DNA of 64,000 nucleotides. Source: Pontibacter amylolyticus. GTDB taxonomy: Bacteria > Bacteroidota > Bacteroidia > Cytophagales > Hymenobacteraceae. The DNA lies in the NCBI RefSeq assembly GCF_014638845.1, contig NZ_BMFP01000001.1:333337-397336 (forward strand), in the 5' to 3' direction. Made by a program: the position numbers and the translations under genes. Below the pieces are notes generated by a model, which was not told the origin of the DNA, ran no database searches, and was given only the letters and a program-made list of their open reading frames with translations. Of this stretch, positions 17,274 to 27,994 are shown piece after piece (positions within the stretch are counted from its first letter, which is position 1; each line of letters begins with the position of its first letter).

Positions 17274-19058
17274 TTAGTCGAGTTTGAGCACAGCTAAGAA
17301 GGCTTCCTGCGGAATCTCCACGTTGCCTACCTGTCGCATGCGTTTCTTTCCTTTCTTCTGTTTCTCGAGGAGCTTGCGTTTACGCGAAATGTCACCGCCG
17401 TAGCACTTGGCCAATACGTTTTTGCGAAGGGCCTTCACCGTTTCGCGGGCGATGATCTTCTGACCGATAGCCGCCTGAATGGCGATCTCGAACATCTGGC
17501 GCGGCAGCAGCTCACGCAGCTTTTCGCAAAGGCGCTTGCCCCAGTCGTAGGCCTTGTCACGGTGCACGATGGCACTCAGGGCATCCACTTTCTCGCCATT
17601 CAGCATTACGTCCAGCTTCACCATGTTCGACTGGCGGAAGCCAATCAGTTCGTAGTCAAGTGAGGCGTAACCTCTGGAAATGGTCTTCAGTTTATCAAAG
17701 AAGTCAAATACGATCTCAGCGAGCGGCATTTCAAACGAGAGCTCCACGCGGTCGCTGGTCAGGTAGGTCTGGTTCTTCAGAACACCGCGCTTGTCCATAC
17801 AAAGCGTGATGATCGGGCCCACGTACTCTGCCTTCGAGATGATCTGCGCCTTGATGAACGGCTCCTCGATGCGGTCGATGTAGTTCGGCTCCGGCATTTC
17901 GGAAGGGGCGTTCACTTTCAGTAGCTCACCCTTGGTAGAATAAGCGTGGAACTGCACGGACGGAACCGTGGTGATTACCGTCATGTCGAACTCGCGCTCC
18001 AGACGCTCCTGCACGATCTCCATGTGCAGCATACCGAGGAAGCCGCAACGGAAACCAAAACCAAGGGCGGCGGATGTTTCCGGCTCCCATACCAGCGAGG
18101 CATCGTTTAGCTGCAGCTTCTCCATGGATGCACGCAGCTCTTCGTACTCGCTTGTCTCTACCGGGTAGATACCGGCAAAAACCATCGGTTTCACGTCTTC
18201 GAAGCCTTGTATACCTAACGCGGGACGGTCGACGTGCGTGATCGTATCGCCTACTTTTACCTCTTTTGCATTCTTGATGCCAGAGATCAGGTAGCCCACG
18301 TTGCCGGCAGCCATTTCCTGGCGAGGTTCCTGGTTCAGTTTCAATACTCCGATCTCGTCTGCTTCGTAAGTCTTGCCGGTGTTGATGAACTTTACCTTCT
18401 CCCCTTTCCTGAGTGTGCCGTTATAAATTCGGAAGTATACCTCAATGCCCCTGTAGGAGTTGAAAACCGAGTCGAAGATCAGGGCCTGCAATGGTGCGGC
18501 AGGGTCTCCTTTCGGGGCGGGAATGCGATCGCAGATCGCGTTCAGGATATTTTCTATTCCAATGCCGGACTTGCCGGAAGCCAGGATAATGTCTTCCTTG
18601 TCACAGCCGATCAGGTCGATGATCTGGTCGCTTACCTCCTCCGGCATGGCATGCGGCAGGTCGATCTTGTTCAGCACCGGGATGATCTCCAGGTCGGAGC
18701 CGATGGCCAGGTATAGGTTTGAGATCGTCTGCGCCTCTATACCTTGCGAAGAGTCCACGATCAGCAGCGCACCCTCGCAGGCAGCAATGGAACGGGACAC
18801 TTCATAGGAAAAGTCGACGTGGCCTGGTGTGTCGATCAGGTTCAGCACATAGTCTTCTCCCTTGTAACGGTAGTTCATCTGGATGGCGTGGCTCTTGATG
18901 GTGATGCCGCGCTCACGCTCCAGGTCCATGTTGTCGAGCAGCTGGTTTTGCATTTCACGCTCTGCCACCGTCGAGGTAAACTCTAACAGGCGGTCAGCCA
19001 GGGTACTTTTACCGTGGTCGATGTGGGCGATGATGCAGAAATTGCGAATGTTCTTCAT
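17274..19058 (-). CDS. lepA: elongation factor 4 (LepA)
   Basis: The 594-residue translational GTPase is full length for EF4, which binds and remodels stalled or early-elongating ribosomes. The G1 motif AHIDHGKST is at 11-19, G3 is DTPGHVDF, G4 NKIDLP, and the LepA-specific C-terminus ([25 protein letters not shown]) is present at the end. A possible promoter on the minus strand has TAACTTTG at 19077-19084. The gene appears monocistronic. Confidence 0.98.
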   Translation of the reverse strand: MKNIRNFCIIAHIDHGKSTLADRLLEFTSTVAEREMQNQLLDNMDLERERGITIKSHAIQMNYRYKGEDYVLNLIDTPGHVDFSYEVSRSIAACEGALLIVDSSQGIEAQTISNLYLAIGSDLEIIPVLNKIDLPHAMPEEVSDQIIDLIGCDKEDIILASGKSGIGIENILNAICDRIPAPKGDPAAPLQALIFDSVFNSYRGIEVYFRIYNGTLRKGEKVKFINTGKTYEADEIGVLKLNQEPRQEMAAGNVGYLISGIKNAKEVKVGDTITHVDRPALGIQGFEDVKPMVFAGIYPVETSEYEELRASMEKLQLNDASLVWEPETSAALGFGFRCGFLGMLHMEIVQERLEREFDMTVITTVPSVQFHAYSTKGELLKVNAPSEMPEPNYIDRIEEPFIKAQIISKAEYVGPIITLCMDKRGVLKNQTYLTSDRVELSFEMPLAEIVFDFFDKLKTISRGYASLDYELIGFRQSNMVKLDVMLNGEKVDALSAIVHRDKAYDWGKRLCEKLRELLPRQMFEIAIQAAIGQKIIARETVKALRKNVLAKCYGGDISRKRKLLEKQKKGKKRMRQVGNVEIPQEAFLAVLKLD

Positions 19059-19366
19059 ATAAGTTTAATACGAGAACAAAGTTAATAATATTCCTGTCAA
19101 TTTATCTCAATTATGTGCAGGCGGCACGAACTAAATCTGTTCTATGCGGCGGCAAACAAAGCATATCCCCCTCTTGCTCACCACCTCAGTTCTCATCCCT
19201 TAACCCGTTTTTCAGCGCCCGACTGCAGGATGCAGTCTGCCTCCCACAGCTACAATCATCTCCTAAAGCGCATAAATTTCTTTTCAGCGACGCGTGCTGC
19301 ACTTGCATTCATCTCAACAACGCCATATATTGTAAAAGTCTATATATATCAAAATAAAGCAATGTT
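19059..19366. other. divergent intergenic region without genes
   Basis: This 308-base gap separates lepA from the LuxR-type regulator. Apart from the likely lepA -7 box at 19077-19084 I see no gene, repeat or strong hairpin. Confidence 0.5.
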
Positions 19367-20047
19367 ATGACCGGTAGTAACAGCATCCATGAGAGCGTAA
19401 AAGAGAAAATAAAGGAAGTACAGGCGCTAAACGAAGAAATACCGGGGGTAGTCATCATCCACTGGCTTGACAGCGGACTGGTCGAGTACATATCTGAAAG
19501 GGGAGCAAGAGCTCTAGGAACTACCCAGGACGAAATAAAGGCGATGGGCCTGGATTACCACAAAAGATACTTTAACCCCGAAGATGCTGAATACTATGTT
19601 CCCAAGCTATTGGGGCTGATCAAGCGAAACGATATTAATGAGTATGTCACCTACTTCCAGCAGGTGCGGCTGCTACCGGAACAGGACTATGTGTGGCATT
19701 TAAGCAGCTCCAAAATTTTTATGCGTGACGAAGAAGGCACCCCCCTGATGTCCATCACGGTGTCTATACCTGTGGACCCGGACCACCACGTAACGCCCAA
19801 GGTGGGCAAACTGCTGGAGGAAAATATTTTCCTCCGAAAGAACTTCGCTACCTTCTCCCAATTGTCCGGCCGCGAGCGGGACATCCTGAAGCTGACTGCG
19901 CTGGGCAAGAGTTCTTCTGAGATTGCAGAGGAGCTATACATTGCCACCTCTACCGTCGAAACTCACCGTCGCAACATCAAAGCCAAACTAAACGCCTCTT
20001 CATCATACGAACTGGCCCAATATGCGCGCGCCTTCGATCTGATATAG
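19367..20047 (+). CDS. LuxR-type transcriptional regulator with PAS-like sensor
   Basis: The 226-residue protein joins an N-terminal PAS-like region (about 25-140, starting VVIIHWLDSGLVEYISERGA) to a C-terminal LuxR helix-turn-helix (about 162-222: LSGRERDILKLTALGKSSSE, then STVETHRRNIKAKL). There is no receiver domain or phosphorylation Asp pattern, so it probably senses a ligand or protein directly. It is alone, flanked by lepA in the opposite direction and icmF 217 bases downstream. Its targets are unknown; the downstream mutase gene is a possible one on position only. Confidence 0.85.
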   Translation: MTGSNSIHESVKEKIKEVQALNEEIPGVVIIHWLDSGLVEYISERGARALGTTQDEIKAMGLDYHKRYFNPEDAEYYVPKLLGLIKRNDINEYVTYFQQVRLLPEQDYVWHLSSSKIFMRDEEGTPLMSITVSIPVDPDHHVTPKVGKLLEENIFLRKNFATFSQLSGRERDILKLTALGKSSSEIAEELYIATSTVETHRRNIKAKLNASSSYELAQYARAFDLI

Positions 20048-20264
20048 CCCGAACAGATGGTAGGTTTCACTAAAAACCGGACAACGCACATGCTCGGGGC
20101 AGGTCTCTATTGGCGATAAGGCCCATAAGAGCCAATAACTGTATTCCTTTTCCTTCCGTTGAAGCGAATACCGGTCTGGACTTTCTGTACAGCCTCAACC
20201 CTGTCAATCCTGCACGAAAATGACTATATTCGCATCAAAATTGAAAAATCCCTGTTAGTAAAAT

Positions 20265-23200
20265 ATGCAAGTTACTAAATTAGAGCCATATAAGCCCGTC
20301 AACCATATCCGTATCGTGACGGCAGCCTCGCTGTTCGATGGGCACGATGCTTCCATTAACATCATGCGCCGCATCATTCAGGCGTCGGGCGCCGAAGTGA
20401 TTCACCTGGGCCACAACCGCTCCGTGCAGGAAATCGTGGACTGCGCCGTACAGGAAGATGCGCAAGCCATCGCCATCACCTCTTACCAGGGCGGACACCT
20501 GGAGTATTTCAAATACATGTACGACCTGCTCAACGAGCGCGGCTGTGGCCATATTCGCATTTTTGGCGGAGGCGGTGGGGTTATTCTCCCGACTGAGATC
20601 GAGGAACTGCACGAGTACGGCGTTGCCCGCATCTACTCCCCGGACGATGGTCGCGCCATGGGTCTGCAGGGCATGATCAACGACATGCTGGAGAAATGCG
20701 ACTTCCCGACAGGCAAAGACCTGAACGGAGAAGCCAAACACCTGCGTGACAAGGACCCCAAATCCATTGCCCGCCTGATATCCGCGGCCGAGAACTTCCC
20801 GGAAGAAGCCCGCAGCATCCTGAACGAGGTGAGAGAGCAGGCCAAAGAAGTGCAAACGCCGGTGCTGGGTATAACCGGTACGGGTGGTGCCGGTAAATCT
20901 TCTTTGGTGGATGAGCTGGTGCGCCGCTTTTTAATTGATTTCCCTGAGAAAAAAATCGCCATCATTTCGGTGGACCCATCCAAACGCAAAACAGGTGGTG
21001 CCCTGTTGGGTGACCGCATCCGCATGAACTCAATCTCTAACGAAAGAGTATACATGCGCTCCCTGGCCACGCGCCAAAGCAACCTGGCTCTGAGTAAGTA
21101 TGTGCAGGATGCGGTGGATATCGTAAAGGCCGCTGACTTCGACATGATCATCCTCGAGACATCCGGTATAGGCCAGTCTGATACTGAGATCATCGAGCAC
21201 TCGGATATGAGTTTGTATGTGATGACGCCGGAGTACGGTGCCGCCACGCAGCTCGAGAAGATCGACATGCTCGATTTTGCCGATGTGATCGCCCTGAACA
21301 AATTCGACAAACGCGGTGCCCTCGACGCCCTGCGTGATGTGAAAAAGCAATACAAACGCAACCACCAGCTGTGGGACGTGAACGACGAGGAGATTCCGGT
21401 GTTCGGCACCATCGCCTCGCAGTTCAACGACCCGGGCATGAACCAGCTTTACCGTGCCGTGATGGCCAAGCTGTCGGAGAAAACAGGTATAGCATTTGAC
21501 TCCAACCTGCAGACTTCCAAGGAGATGTCTGAGAAGGTATACATCATTCCTCCTGCCCGCACCCGTTATCTGTCTGAGATCTCCGAGACCATCCGCAACT
21601 ACGACAAGTGGACGAAAGACCAGGCAGAAGTGGCACAGAAACTCTTCGGCATCAAGAAGTCAATCGAGGCGGTGCAAGGAATTGAGGTGGAAGACAAAGA
21701 TCGTTTGATCAAGCAGCTCGAGCAGGCTTATACCGAGGTGGAACTGAGCCTGGACGGACAGAACAAGAAGATCCTGGAGAACTGGAAAGAAAAAGTACAG
21801 GCCTACAAAAACGAGTTCTACGTGTTCAAGGTACGTGACAAAGAACTGAAGATAAAGACACATACCGAGTCGCTCTCGCACCTACAGATCCCGAAGGTAT
21901 CAACACCGCGCTACGAAGCCTGGGGTGACCTATTGAAGTGGAACCTGCAGGAGAACGTGCCGGGTGAGTTCCCTTATACGGCGGGTGTGTTCCCGTTCAA
22001 GCGCGAAGGCGAAGACCCAACCCGGATGTTTGCCGGCGAAGGCGGACCAGAGCGTACGAATCGTCGTTTCCACTACGTGAGCCTGGGTATGCCAGCCAAG
22101 CGTCTTTCTACGGCCTTCGACTCGGTGACGCTTTACGGCGAAGACCCGGATTTCAGACCGGATATTTACGGCAAGATCGGTAACTCCGGTGTAAGCATCT
22201 GCTGCCTGGACGACGCCAAAAAACTGTACTCCGGCTTTAATCTGGCCGACCCGATGACGTCTGTTTCGATGACCATCAACGGTCCGGCAGCGATCCTGAC
22301 CGGCTTCTTTATGAATGCCGCCATCGACCAGCAGTGCGAACTATACATCAAGGAGAACGGTCTGGAAGAGGAAATCAACCAGAAGATTGACGCTATTTAT
22401 AAAGAGAAAGGTATAGAGCGTCCGCGCTACCAAGGTGAGCTTCCGCAGGGCAACGACGGCCTGGGTTTGATGCTCCTCGGCGTGACCGGCGACCAGGTGT
22501 TGCCGGCCGAGGTATACGAGCCAATCAAAACCCGCACGCTGGCAGCAGTGCGCGGCACGGTGCAGGCCGACATTTTGAAAGAAGACCAGGCGCAGAACAC
22601 GTGCATCTTCTCCACAGAGTTCTCACTGCGTTTGATGGGTGACGTACAGGCCTACTTCATCGACAAGAACGTGCGCAACTTCTACTCGGTGTCCATTTCA
22701 GGTTATCACATTGCAGAGGCCGGTGCTAACCCGATCTCACAGCTGGCTTTCACGCTGGCAAACGGCTTCACGTTTGTGGAGTATTATGTGAGCCGCGGCA
22801 TGGACATCAACAAGTTTGCGCCGAACCTGAGCTTCTTCTTCTCCAACGGCATCGATCCAGAGTATGCCGTGATCGGCCGTGTGGCCCGCCGTATCTGGGC
22901 GAAGGCTATGAAGCATAAGTATGGTGCCGATGCCCGCTCGCAGATGCTGAAGTACCACATCCAGACGTCCGGCCGTTCGCTGCACGCCCAGGAGATCGAT
23001 TTCAACGACATCCGCACCACGCTGCAGGCCTTGTACGCGATCTACGACAACTGCAACTCGCTGCACACAAATGCTTACGACGAAGCGATCACGACGCCAA
23101 CGGAGGCTTCTGTTCGTCGCGCGATGGCCATTCAGTTGATCATCAACCGGGAGTTGGGACTGGCCAAAAACGAGAACCCGCTGCAGGGCTCTTTCATCAT

Positions 23201-23651
23201 CGAGGAGCTGACGGACCTGGTAGAAGAGGCCGTTCTGTTGGAGTTCGACCGCATTACGGAGCGTGGCGGTGTGTTGGGAGCGATGGAAACCATGTACCAG
23301 CGGGGCAAGATCCAGGAGGAAAGCCTGTACTACGAGACGCTGAAGCATACGGGCGAGTACCCGATCATTGGCGTGAACACGTTCCTTTCTTCTACCGGCT
23401 CCCCTACTGTGCTTCCGACAGAGGTTATCCGGGCGACGGAAGAAGAAAAGCAATACCAGATCGCCATGCTGCAGACTCTGCAACAGCGCAACGCTGACAA
23501 AACGCCTGAGATGCTGAAGCGCCTCCAGCAAGTGGCCATTGCCAACAGCAACATCTTCGAGGAGATGATGGAAGCCGTGAAGTACTGCTCGCTGGGCCAG
23601 ATCACAAATGCCCTGTTCGAGGTAGGCGGACAGTACCGCAGAAATATGTAA
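20265..23651 (+). CDS. icmF: fused isobutyryl-CoA mutase (IcmF)
   Basis: The 1128-residue protein is an all-in-one adenosylcobalamin mutase. Residues about 12-140 bind B12 ([10 protein letters not shown] with the lower-axial His, and [11 protein letters not shown]). Residues about 195-410 are the MeaI-type GTPase chaperone with the P-loop GTGGAGKSS (Lys211) and NKFDKRG. Residues about 560-1128 are the mutase barrel, with [16 protein letters not shown] and [19 protein letters not shown] as in IcmF rather than methylmalonyl-CoA mutase. It interconverts isobutyryl- and butyryl-CoA, and relatives also act on pivalyl- or isovaleryl-CoA. A -7-like TATATTCG precedes it at about 20225-20232, and it ends at a strong terminator. 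Confidence 0.95.
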   Translation: MQVTKLEPYKPVNHIRIVTAASLFDGHDASINIMRRIIQASGAEVIHLGHNRSVQEIVDCAVQEDAQAIAITSYQGGHLEYFKYMYDLLNERGCGHIRIFGGGGGVILPTEIEELHEYGVARIYSPDDGRAMGLQGMINDMLEKCDFPTGKDLNGEAKHLRDKDPKSIARLISAAENFPEEARSILNEVREQAKEVQTPVLGITGTGGAGKSSLVDELVRRFLIDFPEKKIAIISVDPSKRKTGGALLGDRIRMNSISNERVYMRSLATRQSNLALSKYVQDAVDIVKAADFDMIILETSGIGQSDTEIIEHSDMSLYVMTPEYGAATQLEKIDMLDFADVIALNKFDKRGALDALRDVKKQYKRNHQLWDVNDEEIPVFGTIASQFNDPGMNQLYRAVMAKLSEKTGIAFDSNLQTSKEMSEKVYIIPPARTRYLSEISETIRNYDKWTKDQAEVAQKLFGIKKSIEAVQGIEVEDKDRLIKQLEQAYTEVELSLDGQNKKILENWKEKVQAYKNEFYVFKVRDKELKIKTHTESLSHLQIPKVSTPRYEAWGDLLKWNLQENVPGEFPYTAGVFPFKREGEDPTRMFAGEGGPERTNRRFHYVSLGMPAKRLSTAFDSVTLYGEDPDFRPDIYGKIGNSGVSICCLDDAKKLYSGFNLADPMTSVSMTINGPAAILTGFFMNAAIDQQCELYIKENGLEEEINQKIDAIYKEKGIERPRYQGELPQGNDGLGLMLLGVTGDQVLPAEVYEPIKTRTLAAVRGTVQADILKEDQAQNTCIFSTEFSLRLMGDVQAYFIDKNVRNFYSVSISGYHIAEAGANPISQLAFTLANGFTFVEYYVSRGMDINKFAPNLSFFFSNGIDPEYAVIGRVARRIWAKAMKHKYGADARSQMLKYHIQTSGRSLHAQEIDFNDIRTTLQALYAIYDNCNSLHTNAYDEAITTPTEASVRRAMAIQLIINRELGLAKNENPLQGSFIIEELTDLVEEAVLLEFDRITERGGVLGAMETMYQRGKIQEESLYYETLKHTGEYPIIGVNTFLSSTGSPTVLPTEVIRATEEEKQYQIAMLQTLQQRNADKTPEMLKRLQQVAIANSNIFEEMMEAVKYCSLGQITNALFEVGGQYRRNM

Positions 23652-23696
23652 GCACTAAATTATAAGATGCCCGCTCCTGCTGGCGTTAATGAAATG

Positions 23697-23729
23697 GAAG
23701 GCCGGGAAATTACCCGGCCTTCTTTTTTA
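23697..23729 (+). terminator. terminator of icmF
   Basis: A perfect 10-bp stem (GAAGGCCGGG/CCCGGCCTTC) with loop AAATTA is followed by TTTTTTAT, 45 bases after the stop. Confidence 0.95.
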
Positions 23730-23808
23730 TACCGGCTGACAGCGAGCAACTTGACAACAAATTGCCGCTTAGCAAGGTATTATAGAACAACATACAAGCA
23801 GCGCGTTT

Positions 23809-23970
23809 ATGAAAACAAAAAACAAAGACTTAGAAGACTTCCCTTTTGTACTGGTAGGCTCCGCCCTCCTGTTTCTAGGCCTGGCCACTTATGTATACCT
23901 CAGCACCCGGATCGAAGAAGATGACATTAATTTTGATCTTTGGGACGAAGACGTCAGCAATTACGCCTAA
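23809..23970 (+). CDS. small single-pass membrane protein
   Basis: A 53-residue reading frame starts at ATG 23809. It has a charged start (MKTKNKDLEDF), one hydrophobic segment of about 20 residues (FVLVGSALLFLGLATYVYL) and a strongly acidic tail (RIEEDDINFDLWDEDVSNYA). That order, and a terminator right after it, suggest a real inner-membrane microprotein. It lies between the icmF terminator and the convergent GreA-like gene. No homolog family is known to me. It resembles the micro-ORF at 26538 in layout. Confidence 0.6.
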   Translation: MKTKNKDLEDFPFVLVGSALLFLGLATYVYLSTRIEEDDINFDLWDEDVSNYA

Positions 23971-24028
23971 TTAGGAACAGGTATAAATCGCCTATAAAAG
24001 GTAGAGTTCAGCTCTAACCGTTAAATAA

Positions 24029-24076
24029 CAAAAAGCCAGTCCGCTATACCTTGTCAGGTTGCGAACTGGCTTTTTG
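24029..24076. terminator. bidirectional terminator
   Basis: Arms CAAAAAGCCAGT and ACTGGCTTTTTG lie on either side of a loop containing a TATACCT heptamer. A-run and T-run flanks serve both the microprotein gene and the convergent GreA-like gene. Confidence 0.85.
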
Positions 24077-24095
24077 CCATGTAATAAGCTGACGC

Positions 24096-24506
24096 TTATA
24101 GTGCGAAATTGCCGGATGCCTCCGGTTGGAAAGTTACTTTCTCTATCTTATAGTTGATGGTGCCGGAGGGAACTGGCCATTCCACCTCATCGCCTGCTTT
24201 GCAGCCGATGATAGCGGTGCCTACCGGTGCCAGGATCGAAATCTTTCGGGCATTTACATCGGCGTCCTTCGGGTATACCAACGTGATTTCCATTTCATTG
24301 CCGCTCTTCATGTCCCGCAGCAACACACTGGAGTTCATGGTCACCACCTCGGCCGGAATCTCATCCGAAGCGACTCTTTTGGCCCGCTTCAGTTCCTCTC
24401 CCAGCTTGGCAATGTTCGCCTGCATACCTGGCCCCTGCCGTTGCTGCTGCACCAGTTCGATCAGGCGCTTGTAGTCCTGCTCCGTAAGATAGATCACATT
24501 TTCCAT
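24096..24506 (-). CDS. GreA/GreB family factor (Rnk-like)
   Basis: The 136-residue protein combines a short N-terminal helical region (about 8-45) with a C-terminal FKBP-like Gre domain (about 50-130, with the ARKISILAPVGTAIIGCKAG and VEWPVPSG strands). The short coiled coil makes it closer to Rnk-type regulators that bind RNA polymerase than to transcript-cleavage GreA, whose long coiled coil carries acidic tip residues. Translation starts one base before the end of the upstream glutamate-synthase-like gene's stop context, so the two are in one operon. Confidence 0.85.
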   Translation of the reverse strand: MENVIYLTEQDYKRLIELVQQQRQGPGMQANIAKLGEELKRAKRVASDEIPAEVVTMNSSVLLRDMKSGNEMEITLVYPKDADVNARKISILAPVGTAIIGCKAGDEVEWPVPSGTINYKIEKVTFQPEASGNFAL

Positions 24507-24507
24507 A

Positions 24508-26064
24508 TCAGTTTAGTACGTAATTTTTGCTGATAGGACTGGATGAAGACTGTTTCGGAAAATAAATATCCCGGAAGCTCTTCGTCTGGCCCTGCTCCAC
24601 TCGTCTGAATATTTTGTCAGGTGTAATGCCATCCAGCGAGGCAAATCCACAGGCCTCCATCACCTCGATGGTAGACTTAATGGTATTGCCGTGGAAGTTG
24701 GCCACACGCACCCGCTTATCAGCTACGTCCAGCCCCTGGTACAGGTTCTTGTCCTGCGTGGCTATACCTACCGGGCAGCGACCGGAGTCGCACTGCAACG
24801 CCTGTATACAGCCCAGCGCGAACATCATGCCGCGCGCGCTGTAACAAATGTCGGCTCCCAATGAGATAGCCTTGATAATATCCACCCCTGTAATGATCTT
24901 GCCCGCCGCGATCAACTTGATCTCGTCGCGCAGCCCGTACACTTCCAGCATGTGCTGCACGTAGGCCAGCGCATCGTAAAGCGGCATGCCCAGGCTGTCG
25001 GTAAACTCCAGCGGTGCTGCGCCGGTGCCACCCTCGGCTCCGTCGATCGTGATGAAGTCCGGGTAGATGCGGTTGTGCTTCATCTCCATGCACAGGAGCT
25101 CAAACTCCTGCTTATTTCCTATACAGAGCTTTATGCCAATAGGTTTGCCCTCTGACAGCACACGCAATTGCTCGATGAAGAGCAACATGGTAAACTGGTC
25201 GCTGAAAGCAGAGTGCGCTGGCGGAGAAGCCACCGTTGTATAAGGCTCCACCTTGCGTATGGCTGCAATCTCAGGCGTATTTTTAGCGGCAGGCAGTATT
25301 CCGCCGTGCCCGGGCTTGGCACCCTGCGACAACTTAATTTCCACCATCTTGATGTGCGGATGAGCCACCTGCTCCTGGAACAGTTTTTCAGAGAATTTGC
25401 CGTCTTTGTCGCGGCAGCCGAAGTAGCCTGTCCCTATTTGCCAGATCAGGTCGCCGCCCCCCTCTATGTGGAAGGGGCTCACGCCACCCTCGCCGGTATT
25501 GTGTGCAAAGCCGCCCAGTTTGGCACCGGCACTCAGGGCGGTCACGGCGGTTTTACTCAATGAGCCGTAGCTCATGGCCGAAATGTTATAAATCGAGGCG
25601 CTGTACGGCTGCTTGCAGCGACTGCCCCCTACCGTCACGCGCAGGTCCTGTGCCTGCACATGCGCTGGGAACATGGTATGGGCGATCCACTCGAAACCGG
25701 CCTCCTGGCTGTTGGCCTGCATCCCGAATGGCACCGTTTCGCGCACGTTTTTGGCGCGCTGGTACACAATAGAGCGCTGCCTGCGGCTGAAAGGCTTTCC
25801 ATCCAGGTCGGACTCAAAGAAATACTGCCGGATTTCGGGGCGGATGCTCTCAAAGAAGTAACGCAGGTACCCTACCAGCGGGTAGTTGCGCAGAATAGAA
25901 TGCCTGCCCTGTCGGACGTTAGCCAGGTATAGCAGGTGTAGTGGTACAATGGCCACGAACAGCCACAAATACTGCCGTTCGAACACCGATAAAAACAAGG
26001 TAATCAGATAAGCTGATAGAAAGGCATATCCCATGGATCGCCTGACACTGACTTTACTTGCCAT
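24508..26064 (-). CDS. FMN-binding glutamate synthase family protein
   Basis: The 518-residue protein has two N-terminal membrane segments (about 10-50) and a large glutamate-synthase-type FMN barrel from about 130: GAKLGGFAHNTGEGG, then the KLSQGAKPGHGG phosphate-binding stretch, and DGAEGGTGAAPLEF. The 3Fe-4S cysteines appear as C-x-x-x-x-C-x-x-x-x-C-type spacing near ALGCIQALQCDSGRCPVG. It lacks the amidotransferase domain of GltB, so ammonia or another donor must be supplied. Homologs are common in Bacteroidota, with unproven function. It precedes the GreA-like gene by one base. Confidence 0.9.
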   Translation of the reverse strand: MASKVSVRRSMGYAFLSAYLITLFLSVFERQYLWLFVAIVPLHLLYLANVRQGRHSILRNYPLVGYLRYFFESIRPEIRQYFFESDLDGKPFSRRQRSIVYQRAKNVRETVPFGMQANSQEAGFEWIAHTMFPAHVQAQDLRVTVGGSRCKQPYSASIYNISAMSYGSLSKTAVTALSAGAKLGGFAHNTGEGGVSPFHIEGGGDLIWQIGTGYFGCRDKDGKFSEKLFQEQVAHPHIKMVEIKLSQGAKPGHGGILPAAKNTPEIAAIRKVEPYTTVASPPAHSAFSDQFTMLLFIEQLRVLSEGKPIGIKLCIGNKQEFELLCMEMKHNRIYPDFITIDGAEGGTGAAPLEFTDSLGMPLYDALAYVQHMLEVYGLRDEIKLIAAGKIITGVDIIKAISLGADICYSARGMMFALGCIQALQCDSGRCPVGIATQDKNLYQGLDVADKRVRVANFHGNTIKSTIEVMEACGFASLDGITPDKIFRRVEQGQTKSFRDIYFPKQSSSSPISKNYVLN

Positions 26065-26537
26065 GTTAAAAAATTCAAAGAAAATGAGTGAAATAAAGGG
26101 AAATTGTTAAACCGGAAATCTGTAATTGCCAGTTATGTTTGCGGGATGCCAGAGCTGTAAGCTCTGGCTTACTTGTTAAAGGCCTTGGGGGAGGAAAAAA
26201 AGTAAAGGCAATAGCCGTTCAACTCATCACACATTGCCACATGATGCGAAGCCGCTACAAGACCCGAAGCAGGTATAGCAAGCCAGGAAGAAAGGTATTT
26301 GCCAGATGGCCTCATAATCTTTATGATTAATACTGCAAAGTTAGCGGAAAGAAAAGGAGAAAACACAAAAAACAGCCACTAATAATTATAAGTCGCCGTA
26401 TTTTGACTCCAATTGCAAGACAACGAACCAACTTTACGTTTTATTTCTAAAATACAATTCATGAGCCTATAACGGGTATAACCTTAATCTCTATATAGCG
26501 TTAAGAAACTTAAGTTTAACTCTTCAGGCTAACAAAC
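26065..26537. other. gene-free region between divergent genes
   Basis: The gap contains an 8-bp hairpin (GCCAGAGC TGTAA GCTCTGGC, 26148-26168) and two AGGTATA-type heptamers, and no credible reading frame. Confidence 0.5.
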
Positions 26538-26669
26538 ATGATGCGCTTTACGAAAATCTCCTCTCTCCTGCTTATCGGTACCACATTCGGCTATTTCATG
26601 AAAGGCTGGATGTCACCTGAGCAGCTCCAAATGGACCTCCACGAAGAAGACATACATCTGTATCTCTAG
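26538..26669 (+). CDS. putative 43-residue hydrophobic microprotein
   Basis: The frame starts MMRFTKISSLLLIGTTFGYF, has one hydrophobic stretch (about 7-21), and ends in an acidic tail (DLHEEDIHLYL). A clean rho-independent terminator follows 30 bases after the stop, which supports a real transcript. There is no signal-peptidase site of standard type, so a membrane-anchored microprotein is more likely than a secreted one. It is too short for homology-based naming. Confidence 0.5.
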   Translation: MMRFTKISSLLLIGTTFGYFMKGWMSPEQLQMDLHEEDIHLYL

Positions 26670-26697
26670 ACTTGCGACTGTTGTTTTGATAAATTCC

Positions 26698-26727
26698 AAA
26701 GCAGGTTTCACAACCTGCTTTTTTTAT
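26698..26727 (+). terminator. hairpin terminator
   Basis: The stem GCAGGTT/AACCTGC with loop TCAC is followed by TTTTTTT. It follows the 43-residue frame. Confidence 0.9.
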
Positions 26728-26813
26728 CCCCGTACGGCCCTTTATAGGTAAATAGCCTCAATTACCGTACCTTTACCAATCTAAAACCAATCCTATCATC
26801 TATACCATTATAC

Positions 26814-27413
26814 ATGACACAACAGGAAAAAATAAGCTACATCATTGGCCGCGACATGGCTGCCAACCTCAAAAAGCAGGGGATCGACATCGAAGCGGAA
26901 GCTTTTTTTAAAGGCTTGAAAGAGGTGATCGCCGGTCAGCCCTCCTCTCTGTCGCAGCAGGAAATCCAGATGGCCATGATGGCGCTGCAGCAGGAGATGC
27001 AACAGAAGCAGGGCGCGAAGGGCGGTGAAAACCAGAAAGCCGGCGAGGCCTTTTTAGCTGAAAATAAAAACAAAGAAGGTGTGAAGACTCTGCCAAGCGG
27101 TCTGCAGTACCAAGTACTGGAGGAAGGCACGGGCAAGTCGCCGGCTGCCTCTGACAAGGTAACAACCCATTACCATGGCACTTTGATCGACGGCACCGTA
27201 TTCGACTCGAGCTATGAGCGCGGACAGCCGGCCACTTTCCCGGTAAACGGCGTAATCGCCGGCTGGACAGAGGCGCTTCAGTTGATGAAAGAAGGTGCCA
27301 AGTGGAGACTGTTCATTCCATCGGAACTGGCGTACGGATCACAAGGCGCGGGTGACACGATCGGACCAAACACGACCCTTATTTTTGATGTGGAGCTGAT
27401 CTCAGTACACTAA
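26814..27413 (+). CDS. FKBP-type peptidyl-prolyl isomerase
   Basis: The 199-residue protein has an N-terminal FKBP dimerisation domain (about 1-85, ISYIIGRDMAANLKKQGIDI) and a C-terminal FKBP domain (about 100-199: TTHYHGTLIDGTVFDSSYER, then IPSELAYGSQGAG). It catalyses cis-trans isomerisation of prolyl bonds. No signal peptide is visible from this start, unlike the periplasmic FkpA and Mip proteins of the same layout, so it is predicted to be cytoplasmic. It is monocistronic with its own terminator. Confidence 0.95.
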   Translation: MTQQEKISYIIGRDMAANLKKQGIDIEAEAFFKGLKEVIAGQPSSLSQQEIQMAMMALQQEMQQKQGAKGGENQKAGEAFLAENKNKEGVKTLPSGLQYQVLEEGTGKSPAASDKVTTHYHGTLIDGTVFDSSYERGQPATFPVNGVIAGWTEALQLMKEGAKWRLFIPSELAYGSQGAGDTIGPNTTLIFDVELISVH

Positions 27414-27433
27414 TTCAGACTGCCATAATACTA

Positions 27434-27480
27434 AAGAGGTCCGGCCACGTTCTAAACACGACGGCCGGACCTCTTCTTAT
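27434..27480. terminator. terminator after FKBP gene
   Basis: A perfect 13-bp stem (AAGAGGTCCGGCC/GGCCGGACCTCTT) with a 16-base loop is followed by CTTATTTG. Partly symmetrical flanks may also serve the convergent gene at 27503. Confidence 0.85.
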
Positions 27481-27502
27481 TTGACTATCCTATACCTAAT
27501 AC

Positions 27503-27994
27503 CTAGGCTATCTTCAGATCTGTTTCGGCCATTTCCAGCAGCCAGCGACGGCTCTCCTCCTGGTATAGAAAATGGTGGATGATCATAAAGTTATCCCCGT
27601 CCATCAGCTCGTCTCCGTCTATTTCATTTACCAGGCTGTTGTAAGCAAACACCGGCATCACGATCGCCACAAACACATTTTTGTTCACTGCGCGCAGCAC
27701 CTGCGGGAAAATATACTTGAACACCCACTGCTGATCCTCTTTTTCGATGGATAACCTGTTTTGCAGGTCCATGATCCATTTTTGGGGCTTGTAGGTCAGG
27801 ACCATGTTCATGATGTGGGCGTAGCCCTGCCGCAACTCGTTCGAGCTTACCTCTCCCTCCCACTTAATATAGAGTGTTTGTTCATCGTGATTGTACTTAA
27901 GTATAAGTTGCTCCTGCAACACACTCCGGTTCTTGTCCTTTACCGAAAAGTGTTTGCCAAAAGCATTGGCACCTATCAAATTGTCTCTGTACAT
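27503..27994 (-). CDS. orphan STAS/SpoIIAA-like protein, paralog A
   Basis: The 163-residue soluble protein is not a family I can name with certainty. Its core aligns with the products at 29762-30205 and 32464-32877: a short strand ending in D-L (WIMDLQNRLSIEKEDQQW), an aromatic Y/F-P-Q motif (YIFPQV), a hydrophobic strand (VFVAIVMPV), and a C-terminal F-x-x-x-x-x-x-x-W-L (LYQEESRRWLLEM). This strand-helix alternation recalls STAS/SpoIIAA-like folds. The N-terminus (about 40 residues) is longer than in the two paralogs. The gene is alone and convergent with the FKBP gene. Confidence 0.7.
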   Translation of the reverse strand: MYRDNLIGANAFGKHFSVKDKNRSVLQEQLILKYNHDEQTLYIKWEGEVSSNELRQGYAHIMNMVLTYKPQKWIMDLQNRLSIEKEDQQWVFKYIFPQVLRAVNKNVFVAIVMPVFAYNSLVNEIDGDELMDGDNFMIIHHFLYQEESRRWLLEMAETDLKIA

